NCBI GenBank assembly: GCA_900317015.1 | Contig: ONFH01000122.1 | Location: forward strand, 1-24,520 | Direction of reading: 5' to 3' | Source: an uncultured Erysipelotrichaceae bacterium | Lineage (GTDB): Bacteria; Bacillota_I; Bacilli_A; Erysipelotrichales; Coprobacillaceae | DNA: 24,520 bases | Shown here: positions 15,017 to 21,296 of the stretch, piece after piece | Numbering within the stretch: position 1 is the stretch's first letter | How the letters are laid out: every line of letters starts with the position of its first letter | Program-made: the position numbers and the translations under genes | The notes under the pieces: generated by a model | The model's input: only the letters and a program-made list of their open reading frames with translations | What the model was told of the DNA's origin: nothing | The model's database searches: none

Positions 15017-15860
15017 AAATCAAATGTAAATGTTTAAAAGCTTTATATAAGCCGTCCTGATCCACTTCGTCAGTGACATAATCGGCAGCTTCTTTAATTT
15101 CTTTGCCACCGTTTCCCATAGCAACATTATAGCTGCAGCATTCAAACATGGATAAGTCGATCTTGGCATCACCAAAGGAGATCGTATCTTCCTTTGTTTC
15201 ATGTAAATAATCTAACAGCACTTCGATGGCATGTCTTTTCGTAATGCCTTTAGGACTCATATCACCAAAGAGTGCCATTTCATCACGACCGCCCCAAGTA
15301 TTACAGATCAATTCTGGGAATTCCTTAATGGAATCTAGATGATCCTGGTAACTGCTTAAGACAAAAGAGACTTTATTGACATCACTACGATAGAGTTCTT
15401 CTGTCGGTACATGGATATACTGTTTCATGAAGTCTTTCTTGAACGCTTCTGGATCTTCTAATGTTTTTCCTTTGCCTTCAACATATTTCACAAACGCTTC
15501 TGGACCCTGTTCTAAGAAATAGTCATTCACATACATGCCACTGTTGGCTTCCAAGTAGAAGCCAAGATGTCTTTCATTACACCAGTCGACGATCTGTTTT
15601 GTTTCTTCGACGGTTAATGACTGATGCATAACGACTTTGCCATCACTTTCGACATAACCGCCATTAGCGCCGATCATGCCATTATACTTCATGCTTCTAA
15701 AATCTCTCTGCATGATCTCCGCTTTTGAACAGCCCGTGCAAAGATAGACTTTATGTCCGTTTTCAATGGCTTGATTCACAGCTTTTTCCGCTGATTCTGG
15801 TAAATAGGTCTCATAATTGATCAATGTCCCATCGACATCTAAGAAAATAATTTTGCTCAT
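15015..15860 (-). CDS. Cof-type HAD phosphatase
   Basis: A 281-residue HAD-superfamily hydrolase with a type C2B cap, of the Cof/YidA/SupH group that dephosphorylates sugar phosphates, flavin or pyridoxal phosphates. Motif I is LDVDGTL (nucleophile Asp8, acid Asp10). Motif II is in YLCTGCS. The cap entry is IGANGGYVE. Motif III Lys is in SPKGITKRHAIE, and motif IV is SFGDAKIDL. The late NVAMGNGGKEIKEAADYVT block is typical. All catalytic residues are present, in contrast to the relative at 8398-9156. It overlaps relQ by 4 nt (ATGA), so the two are translationally coupled. Substrate not known. Confidence 0.92.
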   Translation of the reverse strand: MSKIIFLDVDGTLINYETYLPESAEKAVNQAIENGHKVYLCTGCSKAEIMQRDFRSMKYNGMIGANGGYVESDGKVVMHQSLTVEETKQIVDWCNERHLGFYLEANSGMYVNDYFLEQGPEAFVKYVEGKGKTLEDPEAFKKDFMKQYIHVPTEELYRSDVNKVSFVLSSYQDHLDSIKEFPELICNTWGGRDEMALFGDMSPKGITKRHAIEVLLDYLHETKEDTISFGDAKIDLSMFECCSYNVAMGNGGKEIKEAADYVTDEVDQDGLYKAFKHLHLI

Positions 15861-16519
15861 TCTTGTTCCTCTCGCATCTCATCTCGGACGTGCTGCATAC
15901 GATGATCAAGTTCCACGGTCATTTCTGACGTGGCTTGCATCTCCTTCTTGAGAAGCTCTAACTGTTTTTCAGAAAGGTTCTTCTTATATCTGAGCTTGTG
16001 TTCTAATGATGCCCAGAAATCCATGGCGATCGTTCTTAGCTGCACTTCGACCTTCATCAGCTTCTTGCCCGTTGATAGGAAAATAGGCACTTCGACGATC
16101 AAGTGTAAAGAGCGATAACCGCTTGGTTTAGGATTCTTGATATAGTCTTTACGTTCTATTAGCGTGATATCATCCTGTGCTAATAAATAATCGGCGAGTA
16201 AATAGATATCTTTTTCAAAGCTGCAGACGACTCTAATGCCGGCGACATCAAAGATATTTTCATAGATTGATTCTAGACTGAAAGGAATCCCCTTACGCTG
16301 AAGCTTACGTAAAATACTATCATAGCTTTTAATACGTGTTTTAATGCTTTCGATTGGATTGCCATCATAAGTTAAAGAGAATTGTTCATTTAAGACTTTG
16401 AACTTTGTTTCAATTTCCATGATCGCACAGCGATAATAGGTCATCATTTCTTCTACTGGGCCCATCTGTGTCTTGATCACACTTAAAAATTTCTCTAAAG
16501 CCGCATCTCTTACGTCCAT
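15857..16519 (-). CDS. relQ: Small alarmone synthetase (RelQ/YjbM type)
   Basis: A 220-residue single-domain (p)ppGpp synthetase that transfers pyrophosphate from ATP to GDP or GTP. It has only the RelA/SpoT synthetase domain and no HD hydrolase or TGS/ACT domains. Visible motifs are TRIKSYDSILRKLQRKG (donor ATP binding, 61-77), DVAGIRVVC (91-99), KPSGYRSLHL (131-140), VEVQLRT (157-163) and FWASLEHKLRY (168-178). Length and the C-terminal helical tail fit RelQ (SAS1), a tetramer in Bacillus. It is followed by a HAD phosphatase overlapping by 4 nt. AGAGG lies about 12 nt before the ATG, which is long; a 6-codon reading frame starting inside that gap (16531) overlaps the start. Confidence 0.92.
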   Translation of the reverse strand: MDVRDAALEKFLSVIKTQMGPVEEMMTYYRCAIMEIETKFKVLNEQFSLTYDGNPIESIKTRIKSYDSILRKLQRKGIPFSLESIYENIFDVAGIRVVCSFEKDIYLLADYLLAQDDITLIERKDYIKNPKPSGYRSLHLIVEVPIFLSTGKKLMKVEVQLRTIAMDFWASLEHKLRYKKNLSEKQLELLKKEMQATSEMTVELDHRMQHVRDEMREEQE

Positions 16520-16670
16520 TTTTTATTCATACCTCTTCTCATTGTTAAATTACATGACTAGTATACACTATATCTGTTAACAATTTGTGATGGAATGAAA
16601 TTTTTTGTAACCGATTACTTGCATTCTAGCATTCCCCATTCTTAAAGACAGACTTTTTTCTGAAACTGAA
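16520..16670 (-). promoter_or_regulatory. Leader and likely promoter region of relQ
   Basis: On the minus strand TTCCAT (16595-16590), a 17-nt spacer and TATAGT (16572-16567) form a possible promoter. TATACT at 16565-16560 is an alternative -10. Neither is decisive. I see no other gene in this gap. Confidence 0.4.
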
Positions 16671-16691
16671 AAGGCAGGTGCCACCTGCCTT
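16671..16691 (-). terminator. Hairpin terminator of the murE-alaX operon
   Basis: A nearly perfect palindrome, AAGGCAGGTG and CACCTGCCTT around a single C, lies 6 nt after the alaX-like stop codon. On the minus strand only four T follow, so termination may be less efficient than at the other terminators here. Confidence 0.7.
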
Positions 16692-16696
16692 GCGAA

Positions 16697-17836
16697 CTAT
16701 TTGACTTGAAAATAAGATGCGATCGTTGCCTGATCCTGCTTAATAAAGCCCGTGATCATTTGGGGACTGCCGCCGCCTTTGGCGCCGATCGCTTTGAAGG
16801 TCTTTAAAAAGTCCTGCATATTTTCATGCTTTGAGCCAATGATATAACGATAACCCTGCTGGTCATTGCCGACAAAGAAGCCCGCTTTGCCTGAAGCCTT
16901 CTCCATCATTTCATTGACGATATGACGCTGAATGTTTGTTTCGACGTCTTGTTCAAAAAGGATCAGGTCAGGATCGCCATGCATCCCCTGGACACGGCTC
17001 TCTAAGGCCTGACTGGTCACTTGTTTTAATTCGGATTCTAATTGACGTGACTTTTCTTCTAAAGCCGTCACATATTTGACGATGGAATCCTGATTGGCGG
17101 ATAATAATTTATAGAGTATCTCTAAATGATCAAAGTCTCGCTGTAAATAATTGAGTGCACGTTTCCCACATAAGGCCGACACACGCACACCGCCTTTATA
17201 ATTCATAGCTGAAATGATCTTGAAGAGTCCCACTTCCCCTGTCCTTTTGACATGCGGAGCGCAGCAAGCACAGACATCATAGCCTTCGATCGTTACGATG
17301 CGGACCGCTTCATTGATCTCCTTCTTCGAACGATAATCTAATGTCGCCAGGTCCTGATCACCGACATAGCGACAGGTCACCTTGACATTTTCGTAGATGG
17401 CCTGATTGACTTCATTCTCCAACGCACGCAATTGTTCATGATCTAATGGACCATTAAGATCCACCGTCATTTCATGGTCACCTAAATGAAAGCCGACATT
17501 ATCATAACCATAATGCTTATGAGCTAAGCCAGAGAAAATATGTTCTCCGGTATGGTTCTGCATATTAGAGAAACGATAGGCCCAGTCGATCTGTCCATTG
17601 ACATGATCACCGACTTGAAAAGCATTCTTTTCCATAGAATGCATGATCACGCCATGATCGATCTGAACATCTTTGACCTTGACACCATTGATCGTGCCTC
17701 GATCAGGTGTCTGTCCGCCTTCTTCTGGAAAGAAGAGCGTCTGATCTAGGATCAGAGCATCATCCTTCACTGCGACGACAACGGCAGAAAATTCTTTTTC
17801 ATAAGGATAGTCATCATAGAGTTTGATTGTTTCCAT
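16697..17836 (-). CDS. alaX: Alanyl-tRNA editing protein AlaX (long form)
   Basis: A 379-residue stand-alone editing protein that deacylates mischarged tRNA-Ala carrying Ser or Gly, homologous to the editing half of AlaRS. Order: an N-terminal beta-barrel domain (LFFPEEGGQTPDRG, 34-47), the editing core with zinc ligands His95 and His99 (HTGEH) and Cys191/His195 (CCAPH), a coiled-coil linker (about 250-285), and a C-terminal DHHA1-like domain with GGGSPQM at about 354-360. The presence of DHHA1 makes it the long AlaX type. It follows murE by 18 nt with AGGAGG 5 nt before the ATG, so it is co-transcribed. The functional link to murE is unclear beyond both handling alanine-related products. Confidence 0.92.
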   Translation of the reverse strand: METIKLYDDYPYEKEFSAVVVAVKDDALILDQTLFFPEEGGQTPDRGTINGVKVKDVQIDHGVIMHSMEKNAFQVGDHVNGQIDWAYRFSNMQNHTGEHIFSGLAHKHYGYDNVGFHLGDHEMTVDLNGPLDHEQLRALENEVNQAIYENVKVTCRYVGDQDLATLDYRSKKEINEAVRIVTIEGYDVCACCAPHVKRTGEVGLFKIISAMNYKGGVRVSALCGKRALNYLQRDFDHLEILYKLLSANQDSIVKYVTALEEKSRQLESELKQVTSQALESRVQGMHGDPDLILFEQDVETNIQRHIVNEMMEKASGKAGFFVGNDQQGYRYIIGSKHENMQDFLKTFKAIGAKGGGSPQMITGFIKQDQATIASYFQVK

Positions 17837-17854
17837 TCTTGCCTCCTGAAAGAT

Positions 17855-19321
17855 CTAAGCATGTTCCTTTAAATAATCTTTAATGATCTCACGTTCATCC
17901 ATTGGATATTTCTTGCCTTTGATCTCCTGATACGTTTCATGACCTTTACCGGCTAAAACGATGATATCACCTTTTTCTCCATGATCTAAAGCATAGTAGA
18001 TGGCTTCACGACGATCAGGAATTTCAATATATTTTCCATCCGTCTTTTTCATGCCCGTCTCAATATCATGGATAATATCCATTGGCTCTTCAAAACGAGG
18101 GTTATCTGATGTGATGATCGTGAAATCCGCTAATTTTCCAGAGACTTCCCCCATATCATAACGGCGCAGCTTTGAACGGTTACCGCCACAGCCAAATAAG
18201 GCGATCAAACGATGAGGATGATATTCCTTCAACGTCGAAAGCAGACTTTCTAGAGCCATTGCATTATGGGCATAGTCGATCATAACGGTAAAGTCATCAG
18301 AGACTTTGACCATTTCAATACGACCTTTGGCTTTGGCATGAAGTAAAGCTTCCTGCATATCATTTTCATGAACATGGAAATGACGGCAGATCGCAATTGC
18401 GGTCAAGGCATTATAAACACTGAAACGTCCTGGTGTTGGCACTTCAATATGCATAGATAATTTTCCAGTGACATCAAAAGCAATACCAAGTTCGCCAGGT
18501 TTTGTGACTAACTCTAAATGCTCTGCTCTGAGATCTGCAGCCTCACTCATACCATATGTTTCTAATTCACATGTATGACCTTCTAAGACGGTCTTATAGT
18601 GTTCATCATCACAGTTGACGATGCCTTTTTTACACTGCTTGAAAAGCAGTCCTTTACAATACATGTATTCCTCAAATGACGCATGTTCATGTGGTCCAAT
18701 ATGGTCAGGTGAAATATTTGTTAAAATACCAAGCTCAAACGTAAAGCCTTGTGTTCGATGAAGCTTTAAAGCCTGGGAAGAGACTTCCATCACAACAACC
18801 TCAATACCAGCATCGACCATTTCCTTGAAACGTTTCTGTAAAATATAAGATTCTGGTGTCGTATTCACTGATGGAATATGACGATCGCCAATGATCATTT
18901 CAACGGTCCCGATCAAGCCGACTTTATAACCTGCATGTTCTAAGATCGATTTCACCATATAAGATGTCGTCGTCTTGCCCTTAGTCCCAGTGATTCCGAT
19001 GACCTTTAATGAATCGGCCGGATGACCATAATAGCTAGCCGCAATAAAGGCCATGGCATAACGGGTATTCTCCACTCTGATGATCGTCACATCCGCACTT
19101 TCATCAAGCTCAATATCATGTTCAATAACTAAGACCTTGGCGCCTTTATTGACGACTTCCTGAGCCGCATCGTGGCCATCAAAATTGGCACCCACAACAC
19201 AAACAAACATGCATCCCTCGACGATCTTACGAGAGTCATAGATGACATCCGTCACCTCATCTGCATGTCCTTTTTCTACTGTATAATCTAAACCTTCTAA
19301 TAAATCTTTAAGTGCATACAT
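17855..19321 (-). CDS. murE: UDP-MurNAc-tripeptide synthetase, mDAP type
   Basis: A 488-residue Mur ligase that adds the third residue of the peptidoglycan stem peptide in the cytoplasm with ATP. The N-terminal UDP-binding domain has DSRKIVEGCMFVC. The central domain has the P-loop GTKGKTTT (112-119), the HIGPHEH block and the Lys carbamylation site in YCKGLLF (Lys223). The C-terminal domain has GCGGNRSKLRR and the specificity motif DNPRFEE (406-412). DNPR with the following Glu marks meso-diaminopimelate enzymes such as E. coli MurE; lysine enzymes usually have DNPA. GAGGA lies about 10 nt before the ATG. First gene of an operon with alaX, isolated from other cell-wall genes. Confidence 0.94.
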   Translation of the reverse strand: MYALKDLLEGLDYTVEKGHADEVTDVIYDSRKIVEGCMFVCVVGANFDGHDAAQEVVNKGAKVLVIEHDIELDESADVTIIRVENTRYAMAFIAASYYGHPADSLKVIGITGTKGKTTTSYMVKSILEHAGYKVGLIGTVEMIIGDRHIPSVNTTPESYILQKRFKEMVDAGIEVVVMEVSSQALKLHRTQGFTFELGILTNISPDHIGPHEHASFEEYMYCKGLLFKQCKKGIVNCDDEHYKTVLEGHTCELETYGMSEAADLRAEHLELVTKPGELGIAFDVTGKLSMHIEVPTPGRFSVYNALTAIAICRHFHVHENDMQEALLHAKAKGRIEMVKVSDDFTVMIDYAHNAMALESLLSTLKEYHPHRLIALFGCGGNRSKLRRYDMGEVSGKLADFTIITSDNPRFEEPMDIIHDIETGMKKTDGKYIEIPDRREAIYYALDHGEKGDIIVLAGKGHETYQEIKGKKYPMDEREIIKDYLKEHA

Positions 19322-19351
19322 CGCTAAAAATCCTCACTTTTCTACGTTACC

Positions 19352-19379
19352 ATTATATTCTATTTGATATCTTTGTAAA
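19352..19379 (-). promoter_or_regulatory. Promoter of murE-alaX
   Basis: On the minus strand TTTACA (19379-19374), a 16-nt spacer and a perfect TATAAT (19357-19352) form a good sigma-A promoter, about 30 nt upstream of murE. It lies downstream of the small-RNA terminator. Confidence 0.7.
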
Positions 19380-19392
19380 AGTATGGAAAAAG

Positions 19393-19421
19393 AAAAAAAC
19401 AAGCTTTCCCACACAGCTTGT
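19393..19421 (-). terminator. Terminator of the candidate small RNA
   Basis: ACAAGCT (19399-19405) pairs with AGCTTGT (19415-19421) around a 9-nt loop. On the minus strand the stem runs into seven T. On the plus strand no T tract follows, so the direction is clear. Confidence 0.75.
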
Positions 19422-19492
19422 CTTCTTCTTGTCGAAAATTACTTTAAAAGAGGTTATATTATCTGTGAAGAGATTGGTTAATTTCTCTTCGC
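19393..19492 (-). ncRNA. Candidate small RNA upstream of murE
   Basis: A minus-strand unit of about 100 nt is framed by a near-consensus promoter (19499-19527) and an intrinsic terminator (19393-19421). The predicted 5' end near 19492 opens with a hairpin, GAAGAGA (19490-19484) pairing with TCTCTTC (19473-19467) around a 10-nt loop. An unstructured AT-rich middle follows, then the terminator stem. No ribosome binding site with a sensible reading frame is seen. It does not match tmRNA, 6S, SRP RNA, T-box or a riboswitch I recognise. Because murE has its own promoter downstream of the terminator, this is more likely a separate RNA than a murE leader, though readthrough into murE is possible. 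Confidence 0.55.
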
Positions 19493-19498
19493 AAGTAC

Positions 19499-19527
19499 AT
19501 CATACAAAATATTTTCATGAATTTCAA
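19499..19527 (-). promoter_or_regulatory. Promoter of the candidate small RNA
   Basis: On the minus strand TTGAAA (19527-19522), exactly 17 nt and TATGAT (19504-19499) form a near-consensus sigma-A promoter with no protein gene directly behind it. Confidence 0.65.
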
Positions 19528-19558
19528 TACATAAGTAATATTTTTTCATAAAATAAGA

Positions 19559-19598
19559 GTGAAAAATTCATCCTTTTTTCACAATGCATGAAATGCAT
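19559..19598. repeat. Two dyad repeats, possible operators
   Basis: GTGAAAAA (19559-19566) and TTTTTCAC (19575-19582) form a perfect inverted repeat with an 8-nt spacer. It is followed after 1 nt by ATGCAT-GAA-ATGCAT (19584-19598). Neither has a T tract typical of a terminator. They lie between the small-RNA promoter and the reductase promoter, where a regulator could control either. The binding protein is unknown. Confidence 0.5.
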
Positions 19599-19629
19599 AG
19601 CACTATAAAATATGACTATTTTATTTTCA

Positions 19630-19648
19630 TATAATCTACAGCTATAAT
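19630..19648 (+). promoter_or_regulatory. -10 elements before the frameshifted reductase
   Basis: Two perfect TATAAT hexamers occur at 19630-19635 and 19643-19648. The second places transcription start near 19655, upstream of AAAGGA at about 19670. The -35 regions are weak. Confidence 0.45.
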
Positions 19649-19685
19649 GAAGCTGCAAAAAGAAAAGCGAAAGGATGCGAAAGAA

Positions 19686-20547
19686 ATGAAAATCAACACA
19701 GTTACATTAAACGATGGAGTAGAAATTCCAGTATCCGGTTTTGGGACATTCCAGATCCCTGCCGATGGGTCCACATATAAAGCCGTTAAGTTGGCACTAG
19801 AAGCAGGGATTCGTCATATTGATACAGCCGCTGCTTACTTCAATGAAGAAGAAGTTGGTCAGACTATTAAAGATTCTGGTATTGATCGTAAGGAACTCTT
19901 CATTACGACAAAGTTATGGGTCCAGGACAATAGCTATGAAGCTGCCAAAAAAAGCATTAGCGATCTCTTTAAAGAAATTAGGTCTAGATTATATTGATCT
20001 CTATTTAATGCATCAGCCATATGGTGATGTCCAGGGTGCCTGGAGAGCGATGGAAGAAGCCAAAGCAGAAGGCAAAGTCCGTTCTATTGGTGTATGTAAT
20101 ATGTCCCCAAAGATCTATCAGGAAAATGTTCCTCACTTTGCGACAAAACCTTCAGTCAATCAGATCCAGTTCAACCCATTCAACCAGCAGAAACCTATCC
20201 GTGAATTCATGGCCAAAGATGGTGTGCATCTTGAAGCCTGGGGTCCACTTGGTGAAGGCAATAAGGATCTTTTAACAAACCCAGTCATCACAAAATTAGC
20301 CAAAAAGTATGGTAAGAATACCGGTCAGGTCATCTTAAGATTTGAACTTCAGGAAGGAGCGATCATCTTCCCAAGATCAGTAAAACCAGCCCGTATCAAA
20401 TCTAATATGGAGATCTTTGATTTCGCCTTAACAGAAGAAGAAATGGATGAAATCAGAGCTTTAGATACTGGTAAAGGTTATGATCCTGATGCACCAGGTC
20501 TTGCGGAACGTTTAATAAGTGCTTACGACATTCATGCCAATGATTAA
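19686..20547 (+). pseudogene. Aldo/keto reductase split by a one-base frameshift
   Basis: Two overlapping reading frames together make a complete AKR of 286 residues, a normal length. The first part has Asp46, Tyr51 and Lys76 of the catalytic tetrad; the second has His109 (LYLMHQPYGD) and the NADP-binding C-terminus (PRSVKPARIKSNMEIF). The first frame stops at 19997 after 103 residues. Removing one A from the A7 run at 19947-19953 joins them as AAKKALAISLKKLGLDYID, which matches the family register. Dropping C19965 would also work. The start at 19686 has AAAGGA about 10 nt upstream; the ATG at 19647 overlaps a -10 element. It may be a true pseudogene, a phase-variable or slippage-corrected gene, or a sequencing error; the rest is undamaged, which suggests a recent or artefactual event. 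Confidence 0.85.
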
Positions 20548-20553
20548 GACAAT

Positions 20554-20574
20554 GAGATCTTCGGATCTCTTTTT
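20554..20574 (+). terminator. Terminator of the second aldo/keto reductase
   Basis: GAGATC, a UUCG tetraloop closed by C-G, and GATCTC (20554-20569) are followed by T5. It lies 6 nt behind the stop codon. Confidence 0.9.
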
Positions 20575-20583
20575 CTTCATACG

Positions 20584-20615
20584 AAAAAGAAGGAGGGATC
20601 AGTCCTCTCCTTCTT
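20584..20615 (-). terminator. Terminator overlapping the end of the barstar gene
   Basis: On the minus strand AAGAAGGAG (20615-20607) pairs with CTCCTTCTT (20595-20587), extended by GGA/TCC beyond a one-base bulge, and runs into T residues. The stem uses the last codons of the barstar-like gene and its stop. It ends the TPR-barnase-barstar operon. Confidence 0.82.
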
Positions 20616-20868
20616 CGAGATCAATATATAAGTTCTTATTTTCTACGACCGCATCCTGAACCATGCTCATAAAGATCTTCGTATAGGAAGGATCAATATT
20701 ACTTAATGACTTTAACGTAATATGAGTTGGTTCACTAATAGAAGTCAGCACATCATGAAGCGCATCTAGATTATAGCCATAATCTTTAGGCAATCCTAAT
20801 GGCGAAAACGCATGATGGAATTCTTCGATCGAATTGGCATGACGTAAATTGATCAGTACATCTTTCAT
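20599..20868 (-). CDS. Barstar-family ribonuclease inhibitor
   Basis: An 89-residue cytoplasmic protein of the barstar fold, which blocks the active site of barnase-type ribonucleases. The hallmarks are LINLRHANSIEEFHHAF at the start, GLPKDYGYNLDALHDVLTS (about 25-43, the inhibitor helix region with YGYNLDALHD like barstar's YGENLDALWD), and a closing strand NKNLYIDLEE. Length equals barstar's 89-90 residues. It overlaps the ribonuclease gene by 4 nt (ATGA), with AGGAAG about 10 nt upstream of its start. Tight coupling to the nuclease gene supports the role of immunity for that enzyme. Highly acidic C-terminus is typical. Confidence 0.95.
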   Translation of the reverse strand: MKDVLINLRHANSIEEFHHAFSPLGLPKDYGYNLDALHDVLTSISEPTHITLKSLSNIDPSYTKIFMSMVQDAVVENKNLYIDLEEGED

Positions 20869-21296
20869 GATTCTTTCACTTCCTCAAAACTGCGATAATG
20901 ATCTTTCGTATAGTAAATTTTCTCATGACTGTAGACCAGACGCTGTGCCCCTCTCGTCTTTTTATGCATCGTATTGATGTCACATTCATGATAGCTAACG
21001 CCTGTTGGTAATTGTTTTTCATAGTTTCCAAAACGATCACCGCCAATGCAGGCTCCATACTTATAATCATCAAGACCGCCGCCTTTCCAGCCTAAGGCTC
21101 TCGCTTCATTTTTGGTAATGAAGTTCTTAGGCAGACGATCATATTTTGTTAAATAGGCCACAACATCCTCTTTGCTTGTATAACTCCCATCTTTGGAGAT
21201 CGACGTCCCATTTTGACTTGATGGCTGGCTGGTGGGACTGACCGCACAGCCACAAAGCAAGAGAAGCGCCAATAAAAATTGTATCCATTTTTTCAT
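20865..21296 (-). CDS. Barnase-like ribonuclease with lipoprotein signal
   Basis: A 143-residue guanyl-specific ribonuclease of the barnase (N1/T1) family. A signal segment MKKWIQFLLALLLLCGC ends in Cys17, a lipobox-like LCGC, so the enzyme is probably a lipoprotein on the outer membrane face or cut and secreted. A Ser/Gln/Thr linker (18-40) leads to the catalytic domain (about 41-143). Barnase residues are matched: Lys62 (NFITKNEARALGW), the IGGDRFGN block, general base Glu104 (HECDIN), Arg115 and Arg119, and general acid His133 (KDHYRSF). All are intact, so it should be active. Its start overlaps the stop of the large TPR gene by 4 nt, and its end overlaps the inhibitor gene by 4 nt. Its own ribosome binding site is distant, so translation likely depends on the TPR gene. 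Confidence 0.94.
   Translation of the reverse strand: MKKWIQFLLALLLLCGCAVSPTSQPSSQNGTSISKDGSYTSKEDVVAYLTKYDRLPKNFITKNEARALGWKGGGLDDYKYGACIGGDRFGNYEKQLPTGVSYHECDINTMHKKTRGAQRLVYSHEKIYYTKDHYRSFEEVKES

Noticed and set aside
16511..16531. MNKKWT frame before relQ as a certain leader peptide
   Set aside because: Only six codons with the ribosome binding site too close (1 nt) to its ATG; kept only as a minor point in a finding.
19322..19646. T-box or amino acid riboswitch upstream of murE
   Set aside because: No T-box sequence (AGGGTGGNACCGCG-like) and no complex leader precede the terminator, and murE has a separate promoter after it.
19819..20547. Reading the second reductase half as an independent gene
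   Set aside because: Its first ~40 residues are out-of-frame sequence of the upstream half; it has no ribosome binding site, and it completes the same AKR fold.
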